Source: a virus. From it: DNA of 24,274 nucleotides. Shown in pieces: positions 1 to 5,409 of the stretch. The stretch's first letter is position 1. The number at the start of each line of letters is the position of its first letter. Below the pieces are notes generated by a model. It did no database searches. It was not told the origin of the DNA and worked only from the letters and a program-made list of their open reading frames with translations. Location of the stretch: the IMG/VR virus record IMGVR_UViG_3300009128_000125, positions 1-24,274 of that record. One strand, written 5' to 3'. The translations under genes were made by a program, and so were the position numbers.

Positions 1-9
1 ATATGATTT

Positions 10-39
10 TGTGCAAATCTAGGTGTCATAGGGTATAAT
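10..39 (+). promoter_or_regulatory. Candidate promoter before the methyltransferase gene
   Basis: A perfect TATAAT lies at 34-39. A TGTGCA box (three of six matches to TTGACA) sits at 10-15 with an 18-bp spacer. The methyltransferase ATG follows six bases after the TATAAT, so a transcript started here would be leaderless or nearly so. No Shine-Dalgarno sequence is visible before that ATG, which would fit. TATAAT arises often by chance in AT-rich DNA, so this is only a candidate. Confidence 0.25.
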
Positions 40-45
40 AACAAT

Positions 46-1287
46 ATGGAACAAATACATAGCTTAATCTCGAAATTGCACATGTCAGGTGCTTCAACAA
101 TCACGCCAGTTGCGCTCGTCAACGAGATGCTCGACAAACTCCCGCTCGACATTTGGAACGACTCAACGAAGACATTTCTAGATCCAGCTTGTGGGACAGG
201 CATTTTCATTTTATGTTGTCTTGAAAGATTGAATGAAGGACTCAAAGAAGAGATGCCTGACGATGTTGAGAGACTGACACATATTATGACTAAACAGCTT
301 TGGGCTAACGATATTGATCATAAACAGATCAGGCGATTTAAGTCTTCATTGAAAAAGTTAGGCTTAAACAAACAGGGAAATATTATATATAATAATATAA
401 GTAACGTAAACAGTTTGGATCATGAGTGGAATATGAAATTTGACGTAGTAGTAGGTAACCCACCGTATAACCCAAGCTCAAACAAAAATAGTGGCTTAAG
501 TAAAGGGTCAGGCACAAAGATTTGGCATAAGTTTATTGAAGTTGCAAATTCTGTAACAGAACCTGGTAGTTATATAAGCTTTATTACGCCTTCAAACTGG
601 AGGCTCGGCAAATCGAACAGGTTAGGTAATGCCCAAGAGATAATGTGGCGTAATGATATCATCGATATCTTCGATGCATCAAACAGGTTTGGCGGAACAG
701 CGGTGCATATGGCGCTTGATGCGTGGTTGATGAAGAAATCGCCAAGCAATATTGATGCTGTGTATGCTAAGTACCTTTACATGCCCTTAATGTTTGATGA
801 TAATACTAAGCAATTCCTTAAAGCAAAAACAGATGAAGCCTGCTTCACTATTGATATTAAAGACAATAGGCACTATGCATTTGACTGCATTAGGAAGAAA
901 GCAGTAGGTACGTCGAAATACAAATATAAGCATTTTAACACAGTGTCACAATTTAGAAACGGGCTGTATGACTGGTATTCTGAGAAAACGGTTGGCTTTG
1001 ATTCAAAGAAAGTACTGATATCTTCGACATCTAATTTGAGCGTCGAGGGCAACTTTGTTGCAAAATACGATAGCGGTGAAACTGGGTGTGGCCACTGCAC
1101 AAGCGCATACTCGGTGGAGAATGAGCTCGAAGGAATAATGCTTTCTCACTACCTAAACACATCAGAAACAATCTTAAATATTATTAAAGAATCAATTGGA
1201 GATTCTGGGTATGCGATACCATTTCATCTACTAAAAACCATTCCTAAAAATTTAGTGAAAGCTCACTACAAATCCACTGTCAAATAA
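46..1287 (+). CDS. Adenine-specific DNA methyltransferase (gamma type, NPPY)
   Basis: This 413-residue protein should transfer a methyl group from S-adenosylmethionine to the N6 amino group of adenine at a specific DNA site. Visible motifs run in gamma-class order: motif X around residues 20-29 (TPVALVNEML), motif I FLDPACGTGIF at 44-54, and catalytic NPPY at 138-141. The region after about 200 would hold target recognition; its specificity cannot be read. Length is typical of compact Eco57I/TaqI-like enzymes. The start is the first ATG, with no clear ribosome site. CTC leucine codons and GAC/GAG are common near the start, unlike the CTA/ACA/AGA-rich structural genes, which suggests separate acquisition. 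It lies 1.4 kb upstream of a nuclease gene on the same strand, so it could be half of a restriction-modification pair. Equally it may be an orphan phage methylase protecting the genome or marking it. The family call is firm; the role is inference. Confidence 0.9.
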   Translation: MEQIHSLISKLHMSGASTITPVALVNEMLDKLPLDIWNDSTKTFLDPACGTGIFILCCLERLNEGLKEEMPDDVERLTHIMTKQLWANDIDHKQIRRFKSSLKKLGLNKQGNIIYNNISNVNSLDHEWNMKFDVVVGNPPYNPSSNKNSGLSKGSGTKIWHKFIEVANSVTEPGSYISFITPSNWRLGKSNRLGNAQEIMWRNDIIDIFDASNRFGGTAVHMALDAWLMKKSPSNIDAVYAKYLYMPLMFDDNTKQFLKAKTDEACFTIDIKDNRHYAFDCIRKKAVGTSKYKYKHFNTVSQFRNGLYDWYSEKTVGFDSKKVLISSTSNLSVEGNFVAKYDSGETGCGHCTSAYSVENELEGIMLSHYLNTSETILNIIKESIGDSGYAIPFHLLKTIPKNLVKAHYKSTVK

Positions 1288-1288
1288 A

Positions 1289-1396
1289 ATGAAACACACA
1301 TACACATACCACTGCCCAACATGTAACAGCACAAGAAGAGATAGAAGAGATAGAGAATTCGATAAATACAATAGATTTCAGCGTAGTATAATATAG
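1289..1396 (+). CDS. Truncated zinc-knuckle mini-ORF, duplicate of the next gene's N-terminus
   Basis: A 35-codon reading frame begins one base after the methyltransferase stop. Its first 16 residues (MKHTYTYHCPTCNSTR) closely match the zinc-binding start of the gene at 1416 (KFTYTYHCPTCNTTRQ). An 18-bp block is identical in both (1297-1314 and 1442-1459), and the flanking divergence keeps the reading frame. After the CPTC knuckle the sequence turns into a short basic, low-complexity tail and stops, so the second CxxC and the HTH are missing. No Shine-Dalgarno sequence is visible. It could be a decayed partial duplication or a translated mini-protein. The substitutions that preserve the protein sequence slightly favour past selection. 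A TATAAT at 1387-1392 overlaps its end and could serve the next gene. Confidence 0.35.
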   Translation: MKHTYTYHCPTCNSTRRDRRDREFDKYNRFQRSII

Positions 1397-1415
1397 AAGA
1401 ACAAAAGAAAAGAAA

Positions 1416-1892
1416 ATGAAAATAATAAAACAAAAGAAATTCACATACACATACCACTGTCCCACCTGCAACACGACAAGACAGCTCAAAGTCGATCCAA
1501 AGTATCGCCCAGGAGGAAACATACGTGAATGCCGCAACTGTGCCCAGGCCAAAAGGAAACGACCAATAAGAAAGGCGTACAGTCCTACCTCTAAATTATA
1601 TGACAACTGCACACGCACAATGACTGAGGTGTCTAACCTAACTGGTGTCTCTAAGCCCACTATCAACAACATAGAGACACGTGCCTTCATAAAGATATAT
1701 GACGAGCTTTCAGACTATCTCAAATGTGACAAAATATCTCTCTCTAAAAAGAAAGGAGACCCAGCAAGAAAGGCGATGAAACGTTTCGTGATGGACTATT
1801 TCACTGAACACGGTGATGACAATTACACTGAAGACTCAGCAGTCTCTGCTTTTAAGGCTGCCCCTGTCACAAGAAAACGGAAGAAAAGATGA
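1416..1892 (+). CDS. Zinc-ribbon plus helix-turn-helix DNA-binding protein
   Basis: This is a 158-residue, strongly basic protein. Two CxxC knuckles (CPTC at 15-18, CRNC at 39-42) form a likely zinc ribbon. A helix-turn-helix follows at about 69-88 (MTEVSNLTGVSKPTINNIET), resembling Cro/XRE or resolvase-type helices, and the C-terminus is a Lys/Arg-rich tail ending RKRKKR. I infer a transcription regulator or DNA-organising protein. No exact family is recognised. It sits between a methyltransferase and a PD-(D/E)XK nuclease, the position of a controller protein in some type II restriction-modification loci, though those are normally about 80-100 residues with no zinc ribbon. Two pieces of this gene are repeated nearby: its zinc knuckle at 1289 and eight codons of its HTH at 2627. 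The ATG follows an A-rich leader (AAAAGAAAAGAAA) with only weak ribosome-site character. Confidence 0.75.
   Translation: MKIIKQKKFTYTYHCPTCNTTRQLKVDPKYRPGGNIRECRNCAQAKRKRPIRKAYSPTSKLYDNCTRTMTEVSNLTGVSKPTINNIETRAFIKIYDELSDYLKCDKISLSKKKGDPARKAMKRFVMDYFTEHGDDNYTEDSAVSAFKAAPVTRKRKKR
1656..1679 (+). repeat. 24-bp direct repeat, copy 1 (inside the HTH gene)
   Basis: Bases 1656-1679 are identical to 2627-2650, with mismatches immediately on both sides. Here the repeat is exactly eight codons (residues 81-88, PTINNIET), covering the presumed recognition helix of the HTH protein. A 24-bp identity 970 bp apart is very unlikely by chance in a window this size. Confidence 0.85.
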
Positions 1893-1936
1893 AAATAACT
1901 GAGATGTTTGATGTTGAGGGGCATATATATTAATAG

Positions 1937-1998
1937 ATGGCACATTTAGGTACAACAACGTTTTATCCTTTGGCGTTTAGCGATCCTAAATGTGCCAT
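1937..1998 (+). promoter_or_regulatory. Long stem-loop upstream of the nuclease gene
   Basis: Perfect 14-bp inverted arms ATGGCACATTTAGG (1937-1950) and CCTAAATGTGCCAT (1985-1998) enclose a 34-base loop. The second arm runs into TTTT, then the ribosome site CAGGAGG (2002-2008) of the nuclease gene. As RNA it could act as an attenuator or translational switch, or as a weak intrinsic terminator. As DNA it could be a spaced operator. A 14-codon frame (1889-1933) that overlaps the previous stop ends just before the hairpin, the layout of a leader peptide, but it is too short to support by itself. Confidence 0.6.
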
Positions 1999-2012
1999 TT
2001 TCAGGAGGCATT

Positions 2013-2534
2013 ATGCTAACTACATTAGAAATATTCAATACATTATTCGAGGACGAGATGTCACAATATCTACCACCCAACAAGAGATGGAACCATTGCA
2101 AACAAATAGGAGATCAAGGAGAGATTGCATTCCAAAACGAATTCCAAACAAGAGGAAACCTGACAGGACCAATCCATGTTAATCATTTCAGAAACCAGGG
2201 ACTAGACTACGATTGGGATTTTGAACTAGACGGAGAAACATATGAGGTCAAGACACTGACAGGAGACCATGAATATGCAGTTGTTGAGGTATGGTGTGAT
2301 AGAAATAGAACAACAAGACCTAGTTGGTGGAAAGCATCACGGCTTGATCTATTAGATTATTATGTGATCTACAGAAAAGAACAAAAGAAATTATATATTT
2401 ATAATGCCAAAACACTATACGAGAATAGATACAAATTATTTAATAGTGGTGAGATGACTGCATCAAATGGAGGAACTGGATTCATCAGACAAATTAAATG
2501 GTTGAACATTGCATTGATAAAGGTTATTGATTGA
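2013..2534 (+). CDS. PD-(D/E)XK-fold nuclease
   Basis: This 173-residue protein is a likely metal-dependent DNA endonuclease. It shows GEIAFQNEF at 36-44 (Glu37 as the helix acid), then GLDYDWDFELDGETYEVK at 63-80. The acidic Asp65/Asp67 and the E-V-K triplet at 78-80 fit the PD-(D/E)XK active site. The start at 2013 is chosen because CAGGAGG lies four bases upstream; an in-frame ATG at 1992 falls inside the hairpin arm and has no ribosome site. Context allows two readings. It could be the restriction partner of the upstream methyltransferase. It could instead be a phage recombination or resolution nuclease, since such small nucleases often sit near terminase genes. The sequence does not decide between them. 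Its stop overlaps the ATG of a 28-codon membrane peptide. Confidence 0.75.
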   Translation: MLTTLEIFNTLFEDEMSQYLPPNKRWNHCKQIGDQGEIAFQNEFQTRGNLTGPIHVNHFRNQGLDYDWDFELDGETYEVKTLTGDHEYAVVEVWCDRNRTTRPSWWKASRLDLLDYYVIYRKEQKKLYIYNAKTLYENRYKLFNSGEMTASNGGTGFIRQIKWLNIALIKVID

Positions 2535-2620
2535 TGTTTTACCTGTCCCCTCTAGAGGTTATCCTCCTTGCTTCGGTATGTATTATCCTTAGTGAGCTTG
2601 TAGGAATGAACACGAGATAA
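2534..2620 (+). CDS. 28-residue single-pass membrane peptide
   Basis: A short frame starts at ATG 2534, overlapping the nuclease stop by one base (TGATG), the arrangement of translational coupling. The peptide (MFYLSPLEVILLASVCIILS, then ELVGMNTR) is nearly all one hydrophobic segment of about 18-20 residues with a charged Arg at the end. It would sit in the inner membrane. No family is recognised. Small membrane peptides in phages include holin or antiholin-like proteins, superinfection-exclusion factors and spanin parts, but none of these is shown here. The frame stops at TAA 2618-2620, just before the second copy of the 24-bp repeat. An open frame this short can arise by chance; the coupling and the clean hydrophobic profile are the support. 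Confidence 0.4.
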   Translation: MFYLSPLEVILLASVCIILSELVGMNTR

Positions 2621-2626
2621 CGTCGT

Positions 2627-2650
2627 CCCACTATCAACAACATAGAGACA
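2627..2650 (+). repeat. 24-bp direct repeat, copy 2 (leader of the sigma-like gene)
   Basis: This is an exact copy of 1656-1679. Here it forms the untranslated leader of the next gene and ends four bases before that gene's ATG at 2655. It supplies the only weak ribosome site (GAG at 2645-2647). The frame that encodes the HTH helix in copy 1 stays open here into an ATG at 2651 but closes after 15 codons. Confidence 0.85.
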
Positions 2651-2654
2651 ATGA

Positions 2655-3155
2655 ATGAGCAGAAGAAAAAGAGGAATAAAAAAAGCTATCTTAAATGAGA
2701 TCAAAGCTGGTATTCAGAAGAAGGTTAAGACACCGATAAACTATGATGACAAAGAAAACGGTATTGTAAAGCTAAATAAATATGGTAATTTTCCAGATGC
2801 ATGGAGATATTTTGGAGGAGCTGAACATTGGCTCTTTGATTTATTAACACTAACACATACAAGATCACCTGAAGATGACTACATCAGAACAATAGACGGT
2901 GATAATCCATATGAAGAAGAAGAAATATTTATTGCAGTTGATCTAATTGCAGAGGTGTTTCATGACAGACCAAGAGAGGCATACATTGCCATAGCGCATA
3001 TATACCATGACATGAAACTGAAAGAGATAGGAGACACATTAGGCTACACTGCAGGGCGTATATGTCAATTGGTCCAGTCAGTAAAGAAAGAACTAGCAGA
3101 ATACATCCGTAACAACCGTAACGACATTGTTACGGCATACAAAATAAAAGATTGA
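2655..3155 (+). CDS. HTH protein resembling sigma-70 region 4
   Basis: This 166-residue protein has a basic N-terminus (SRRKRGIKK), an acidic middle (NPYEEEE around 85-90), and a C-terminal helix-turn-helix at about 120-146 (MKLKEIGDTLGYTAGRICQL). That stretch closely follows the sigma-70 region 4 pattern: a preceding helix, KEIG..LG, then a recognition helix and a KEL ending. No region 2 is evident, so it is not a complete sigma factor. It could steer host RNA polymerase to phage late promoters, or it could be a terminase small subunit, which is also HTH-based and lies in this position. The start is fixed by a TGA immediately upstream of the ATG. The ribosome site is poor, so expression may be low or coupled. 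Three of the CCGTAAC motifs lie in its last codons. Confidence 0.65.
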   Translation: MSRRKRGIKKAILNEIKAGIQKKVKTPINYDDKENGIVKLNKYGNFPDAWRYFGGAEHWLFDLLTLTHTRSPEDDYIRTIDGDNPYEEEEIFIAVDLIAEVFHDRPREAYIAIAHIYHDMKLKEIGDTLGYTAGRICQLVQSVKKELAEYIRNNRNDIVTAYKIKD

Positions 3156-3256
3156 TATAATATTAGGAGCAGTAATATGAGCAAGAAACTAAAATCAGCA
3201 ATTAAAAACCGTAACATTGAAGAAACATTATGGGAACTAATATCACAAACCGTAAC
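3107..3256 (+). repeat. Cluster of five CCGTAAC motifs upstream of terL
   Basis: CCGTAAC occurs at 3107-3113, 3116-3122, 3209-3215 and 3250-3256, and inverted (GTTACGG) at 3129-3135. The second and the inverted copy form a perfect 7-bp hairpin with a six-base loop. The two later copies extend to AACCGTAACAT. The only other copies I found by eye are three around 14221-14323 in the nozzle gene (one direct, two inverted). The position, across the end of one HTH gene and the start of the gene in the terS position, is where packaging-initiation sites often lie in headful phages. Iterated binding sites for the nearby HTH proteins would be another explanation. Confidence 0.6.
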
Positions 3257-3437
3257 ATCAATAGAAGCAGGTGAAGATCCTGCATACACAAGAAGCATAC
3301 TAACACCTCTCCTTAGGTCATTGACATCGTTTGAGGTTGAAAGACGCAGGCAGGAATTCGTTAAGGACAAAGACTATAGTCATAAAAATGATAGATCATC
3401 TCCACTACAGGAAGAAATACGTCAATGGTTGCAGTAA
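3177..3437 (+). CDS. Small helical protein in the terminase small-subunit position
   Basis: This 86-residue protein has a clear ribosome site (AGGAG at 3165-3169) and overlaps the start of terL by 13 bases, so the two are likely translated together. It looks mainly helical, with a basic start (MSKKLKSAIKNR) and a charged C-terminal half (EVERRRQEFVKDKDY). No domain is recognised. Being immediately upstream of, and overlapping, the large terminase gene suggests it is the small terminase subunit or a packaging accessory, although terS proteins are usually 120-200 residues and carry an HTH that I cannot see here. The preceding sigma-like HTH protein is the competing candidate for that role. Two CCGTAAC motifs fall within its coding sequence. 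Confidence 0.6.
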   Translation: MSKKLKSAIKNRNIEETLWELISQTVTSIEAGEDPAYTRSILTPLLRSLTSFEVERRRQEFVKDKDYSHKNDRSSPLQEEIRQWLQ

Positions 3438-4942
3438 GCAAGAAGCTAAATAAAATATTATCTGATCCTTATGAATTCATCAGTCGTCTAAAGATCATTG
3501 ACAAGAAAGGAAAGATAAGAAAACTAAAACCAACATCAGAACAACTAAAAATAATAGAAACACTAGAGACTGAAGAAGATGTTTTGATCTTAAAACCAAG
3601 ACAGATAGGATCATCAACTATAAATCTAGCATATTTATTCTATAAGCTATACACAGCTAAGGAACCTGTAACATTTGCAATCCTATCTCATAAGCTACAA
3701 TCATCTAAACATCTATTAAACATTGTCAAGACATACTACAACAACCTACCTCTACCATTAAGAAGAACAATATCAGAGGACAACACAACAACATTCACAT
3801 TTGCAGATACAGGTGCCTCTATCATTGCAGTATCTGCTGAAGGTAAAGGAGGACTAAGATCATTCACATGCTCTCGTCTTCTCATCAGTGAATATGCATT
3901 TGCACCTAATCCTGAAGAGCTAAAGGCAACAGCCATATCAGCACTAAACGATGGACAGCTAATCATTGAATCAACAGCCAACCAACATGGTGATGCACTA
4001 CATAAAGAGGTGACAGCAGCTCAAATAGGAGACAGTCCTTGGCACCTCCTCTTCTTCAAATGGTTCAATCATGCTCAATACAGCACAAAGCTTCCACCAA
4101 CATTCCAAATAACACAAGACGAAGACAACATAAAACAAAAATACGATTTATCAGATGAACAAATATACTGGAGAAGAAGACAGGTAAAGAGACTAGGATG
4201 GAATAAATTCAGAAGAGAATACCCAGCATGTATAGAAGACGCATTCACACAATCAGGTGATAGCTATTTCACATCAACAGATCTACAATACATAACTGAA
4301 ATACAAATAGAGAAACAAGACCTAACAATCCTACATCAACCTAGACCTGATGATAGATATGCAATAGGTGTCGATGTTGCCTCAGGCAGTGGTGGTGATT
4401 ACAGCGTGATATATGTATTGTCTAAACTATCAGGACAGCCTGTGTGTATCTTCAGGTCCAAACATACCAACACAAATGCATTGGCCAAAAGAATCCAAGA
4501 GCTAGGAACTAAATACAACAACGCCCTTGTTTTATGTGAAGCCAACAACTATGGACACGCATTACTCAATGAACTACGTCATCTAGGATATTCAAAATTA
4601 TGGAAAGACCATAATAAAAAAGACTGGCTAACAACATCAAAATCAAAAATAGAATTGTTTGAAACACTCAAGGCACACATATCAGAAGGAATACTATCAC
4701 AAATAGATAGCATAACAACAGCTGAATTAAGATCATTTGTAATAGACAAAACAGGATTAGCACCATCTATACCATCAAACCTAGATCATCATGGTGACAG
4801 TGTCATAGCATTAGGACTAGCAATCATCTGTCTAAAGCATGTATCAATGCCAACAAGGACACATCTACCTGCATTCATTAAACAACGAAGAGCATCAAAG
4901 ATAAGATCATCCGGCATAGCCAAAAAACAAAGAAGGTACTAG
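3425..4942 (+). CDS. terL: Terminase large subunit (packaging ATPase and nuclease)
   Basis: This 505-residue motor cuts concatemeric DNA and pumps it through the portal into the procapsid. The ATPase domain carries the terminase-type Walker A KPRQIGSST at 57-65, a Walker B-like LLISEYAF at 152-159 and the coupling motif ESTA at 182-185. In the Walker B strand a Ser replaces the usual Asp before the catalytic Glu, a variant known among terminases. The C-terminal RNase H-like nuclease shows GVDVASG (Asp317), LCEANN (Glu372) and HHGDSV (Asp458), the three expected metal-binding acids. The protein appears full length. The start overlaps the previous gene. The stop codon lies inside a hairpin that serves as a terminator for the gene on the opposite strand. 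Confidence 0.95.
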   Translation: MVAVSKKLNKILSDPYEFISRLKIIDKKGKIRKLKPTSEQLKIIETLETEEDVLILKPRQIGSSTINLAYLFYKLYTAKEPVTFAILSHKLQSSKHLLNIVKTYYNNLPLPLRRTISEDNTTTFTFADTGASIIAVSAEGKGGLRSFTCSRLLISEYAFAPNPEELKATAISALNDGQLIIESTANQHGDALHKEVTAAQIGDSPWHLLFFKWFNHAQYSTKLPPTFQITQDEDNIKQKYDLSDEQIYWRRRQVKRLGWNKFRREYPACIEDAFTQSGDSYFTSTDLQYITEIQIEKQDLTILHQPRPDDRYAIGVDVASGSGGDYSVIYVLSKLSGQPVCIFRSKHTNTNALAKRIQELGTKYNNALVLCEANNYGHALLNELRHLGYSKLWKDHNKKDWLTTSKSKIELFETLKAHISEGILSQIDSITTAELRSFVIDKTGLAPSIPSNLDHHGDSVIALGLAIICLKHVSMPTRTHLPAFIKQRRASKIRSSGIAKKQRRY

Positions 4943-4959
4943 ACTATTAATCTAGCACC
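4921..4959 (-). terminator. Intrinsic terminator of the reverse-strand gene, inside the terL end
   Basis: Read on the minus strand, GGTGCTAGA and TCTAGTACC pair over nine base pairs (one G-U) around a seven-base loop, and are followed directly by TTCTTTGTTTTTTG. That is a textbook Rho-independent terminator 28 bases beyond the reverse gene's stop. On the + strand the same hairpin has an A-C mismatch and no following T-run, so it acts in one direction only. The U-tract lies within the last codons of terL. Confidence 0.7.
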
Positions 4960-4986
4960 TCCCATTCATCTCAATATCTTCGGTAA

Positions 4987-5268
4987 CTACACCTCTTCGA
5001 TATCCCAGCCAGTCACCAACTGTCCTGTCTTCTTGCTCACCTTCACTTCCTCTACTCGAGAGAAGCTGAAGGCAGCCATGTCGTCTGACGATTCGTCTGT
5101 GGTAACCATCAACCTTGCCTCATAGTACGGGCTGTTACTATCAATTAGCATGCCTGTGTCTATCATCATGCATGTCCCAGTCCATGTGTTGTTAGCATCC
5201 TCAGTGTCTGAGAATCTGTATTCCTGCCCAGGCTCTATTACTAGTTTTACTGTTGTCTCATTTTCCAT
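4987..5268 (-). CDS. Small acidic protein on the reverse strand, unknown function
   Basis: This 93-residue protein is the only supported gene on the minus strand. AAGGA (plus-strand 5276-5280) lies seven bases before the ATG, a TATAAT lies upstream and a strong terminator follows, so it is a complete transcription unit. It is acidic (about 19 Asp/Glu against 7 Lys/Arg). Alternating hydrophobic stretches (TVKLVIEPGQEYRFSD, YYEARLMVTTD, AFSFSRVEEVKVSK) suggest a small beta-rich fold with no membrane segment or signal peptide. I recognise no family. Self-contained units dropped between virion genes are called morons and often encode host-altering or exclusion functions. Its leader shares a motif with that of the capsid gene, which hints at high late expression and would also suit a decoration protein. 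Both ideas are inference. Confidence 0.75.
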   Translation of the reverse strand: MENETTVKLVIEPGQEYRFSDTEDANNTWTGTCMMIDTGMLIDSNSPYYEARLMVTTDESSDDMAAFSFSRVEEVKVSKKTGQLVTGWDIEEV

Positions 5269-5298
5269 TTGTTTTTCCTTTTGTTTGTTTGTTTGTTC

Positions 5299-5349
5299 AT
5301 AGGATTATTCCTATATTAATATTATATTTAGATCATTTCAGGTGTATTA
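5299..5349 (-). promoter_or_regulatory. Promoter and palindromic operator-like site for the reverse gene
   Basis: On the minus strand a perfect TATAAT occupies 5326-5321, with only a weak -35 (AATACA, 5348-5343, 16-bp spacer). The predicted start of transcription, about 5314, coincides with the palindrome ATAGGATTATTCCTAT (5299-5314; 6-bp arms, 4-bp centre), where a bound repressor would block initiation. Downstream comes GAACAAACAAACAA, then the ribosome site. A TATAAT on the + strand at 5348-5353 could serve the portal gene. The promoter boxes are suggestive, not proven. Confidence 0.4.
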
Positions 5350-5383
5350 TAATTATCTGTTTTAAACAACATAAAATAAACAA

Positions 5384-5401
5384 TCTATTAATAATGAGGG
5401 A
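5384..5401 (+). repeat. 18-bp leader repeat, copy 1 (before portal)
   Basis: TCTATTAATAATGAGGGA is identical at 5384-5401 and 10793-10810. In both places it sits 9 bases before an ATG (portal, adaptor) at the head of a new block of genes: here after the reverse gene, there after a terminator. GAGGG provides the ribosome site. The upstream TCTATTAATAAT is more than translation needs, so it may be part of a promoter or processing site. A shorter version, AATAATGAGAGG, precedes the gene at 16530. Confidence 0.65.
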
Positions 5402-5409
5402 ACAACTAT

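Noticed and set aside
1280-1690. 136-codon minus-strand frame opposite the HTH gene
   Set aside because: Its Phe/Tyr/Ile-rich sequence is the complement of an A-rich coding region; no ribosome site and no family resemblance.
1937-1998. Hairpin arms as terminal repeats of an insertion sequence
   Set aside because: Only 34 bases lie between the arms, with no transposase and no target duplication.
1937-2182. 81-codon + strand frame starting in the hairpin arm
   Set aside because: It overlaps the nuclease gene in another frame, lacks a ribosome site and has an unstructured basic composition.
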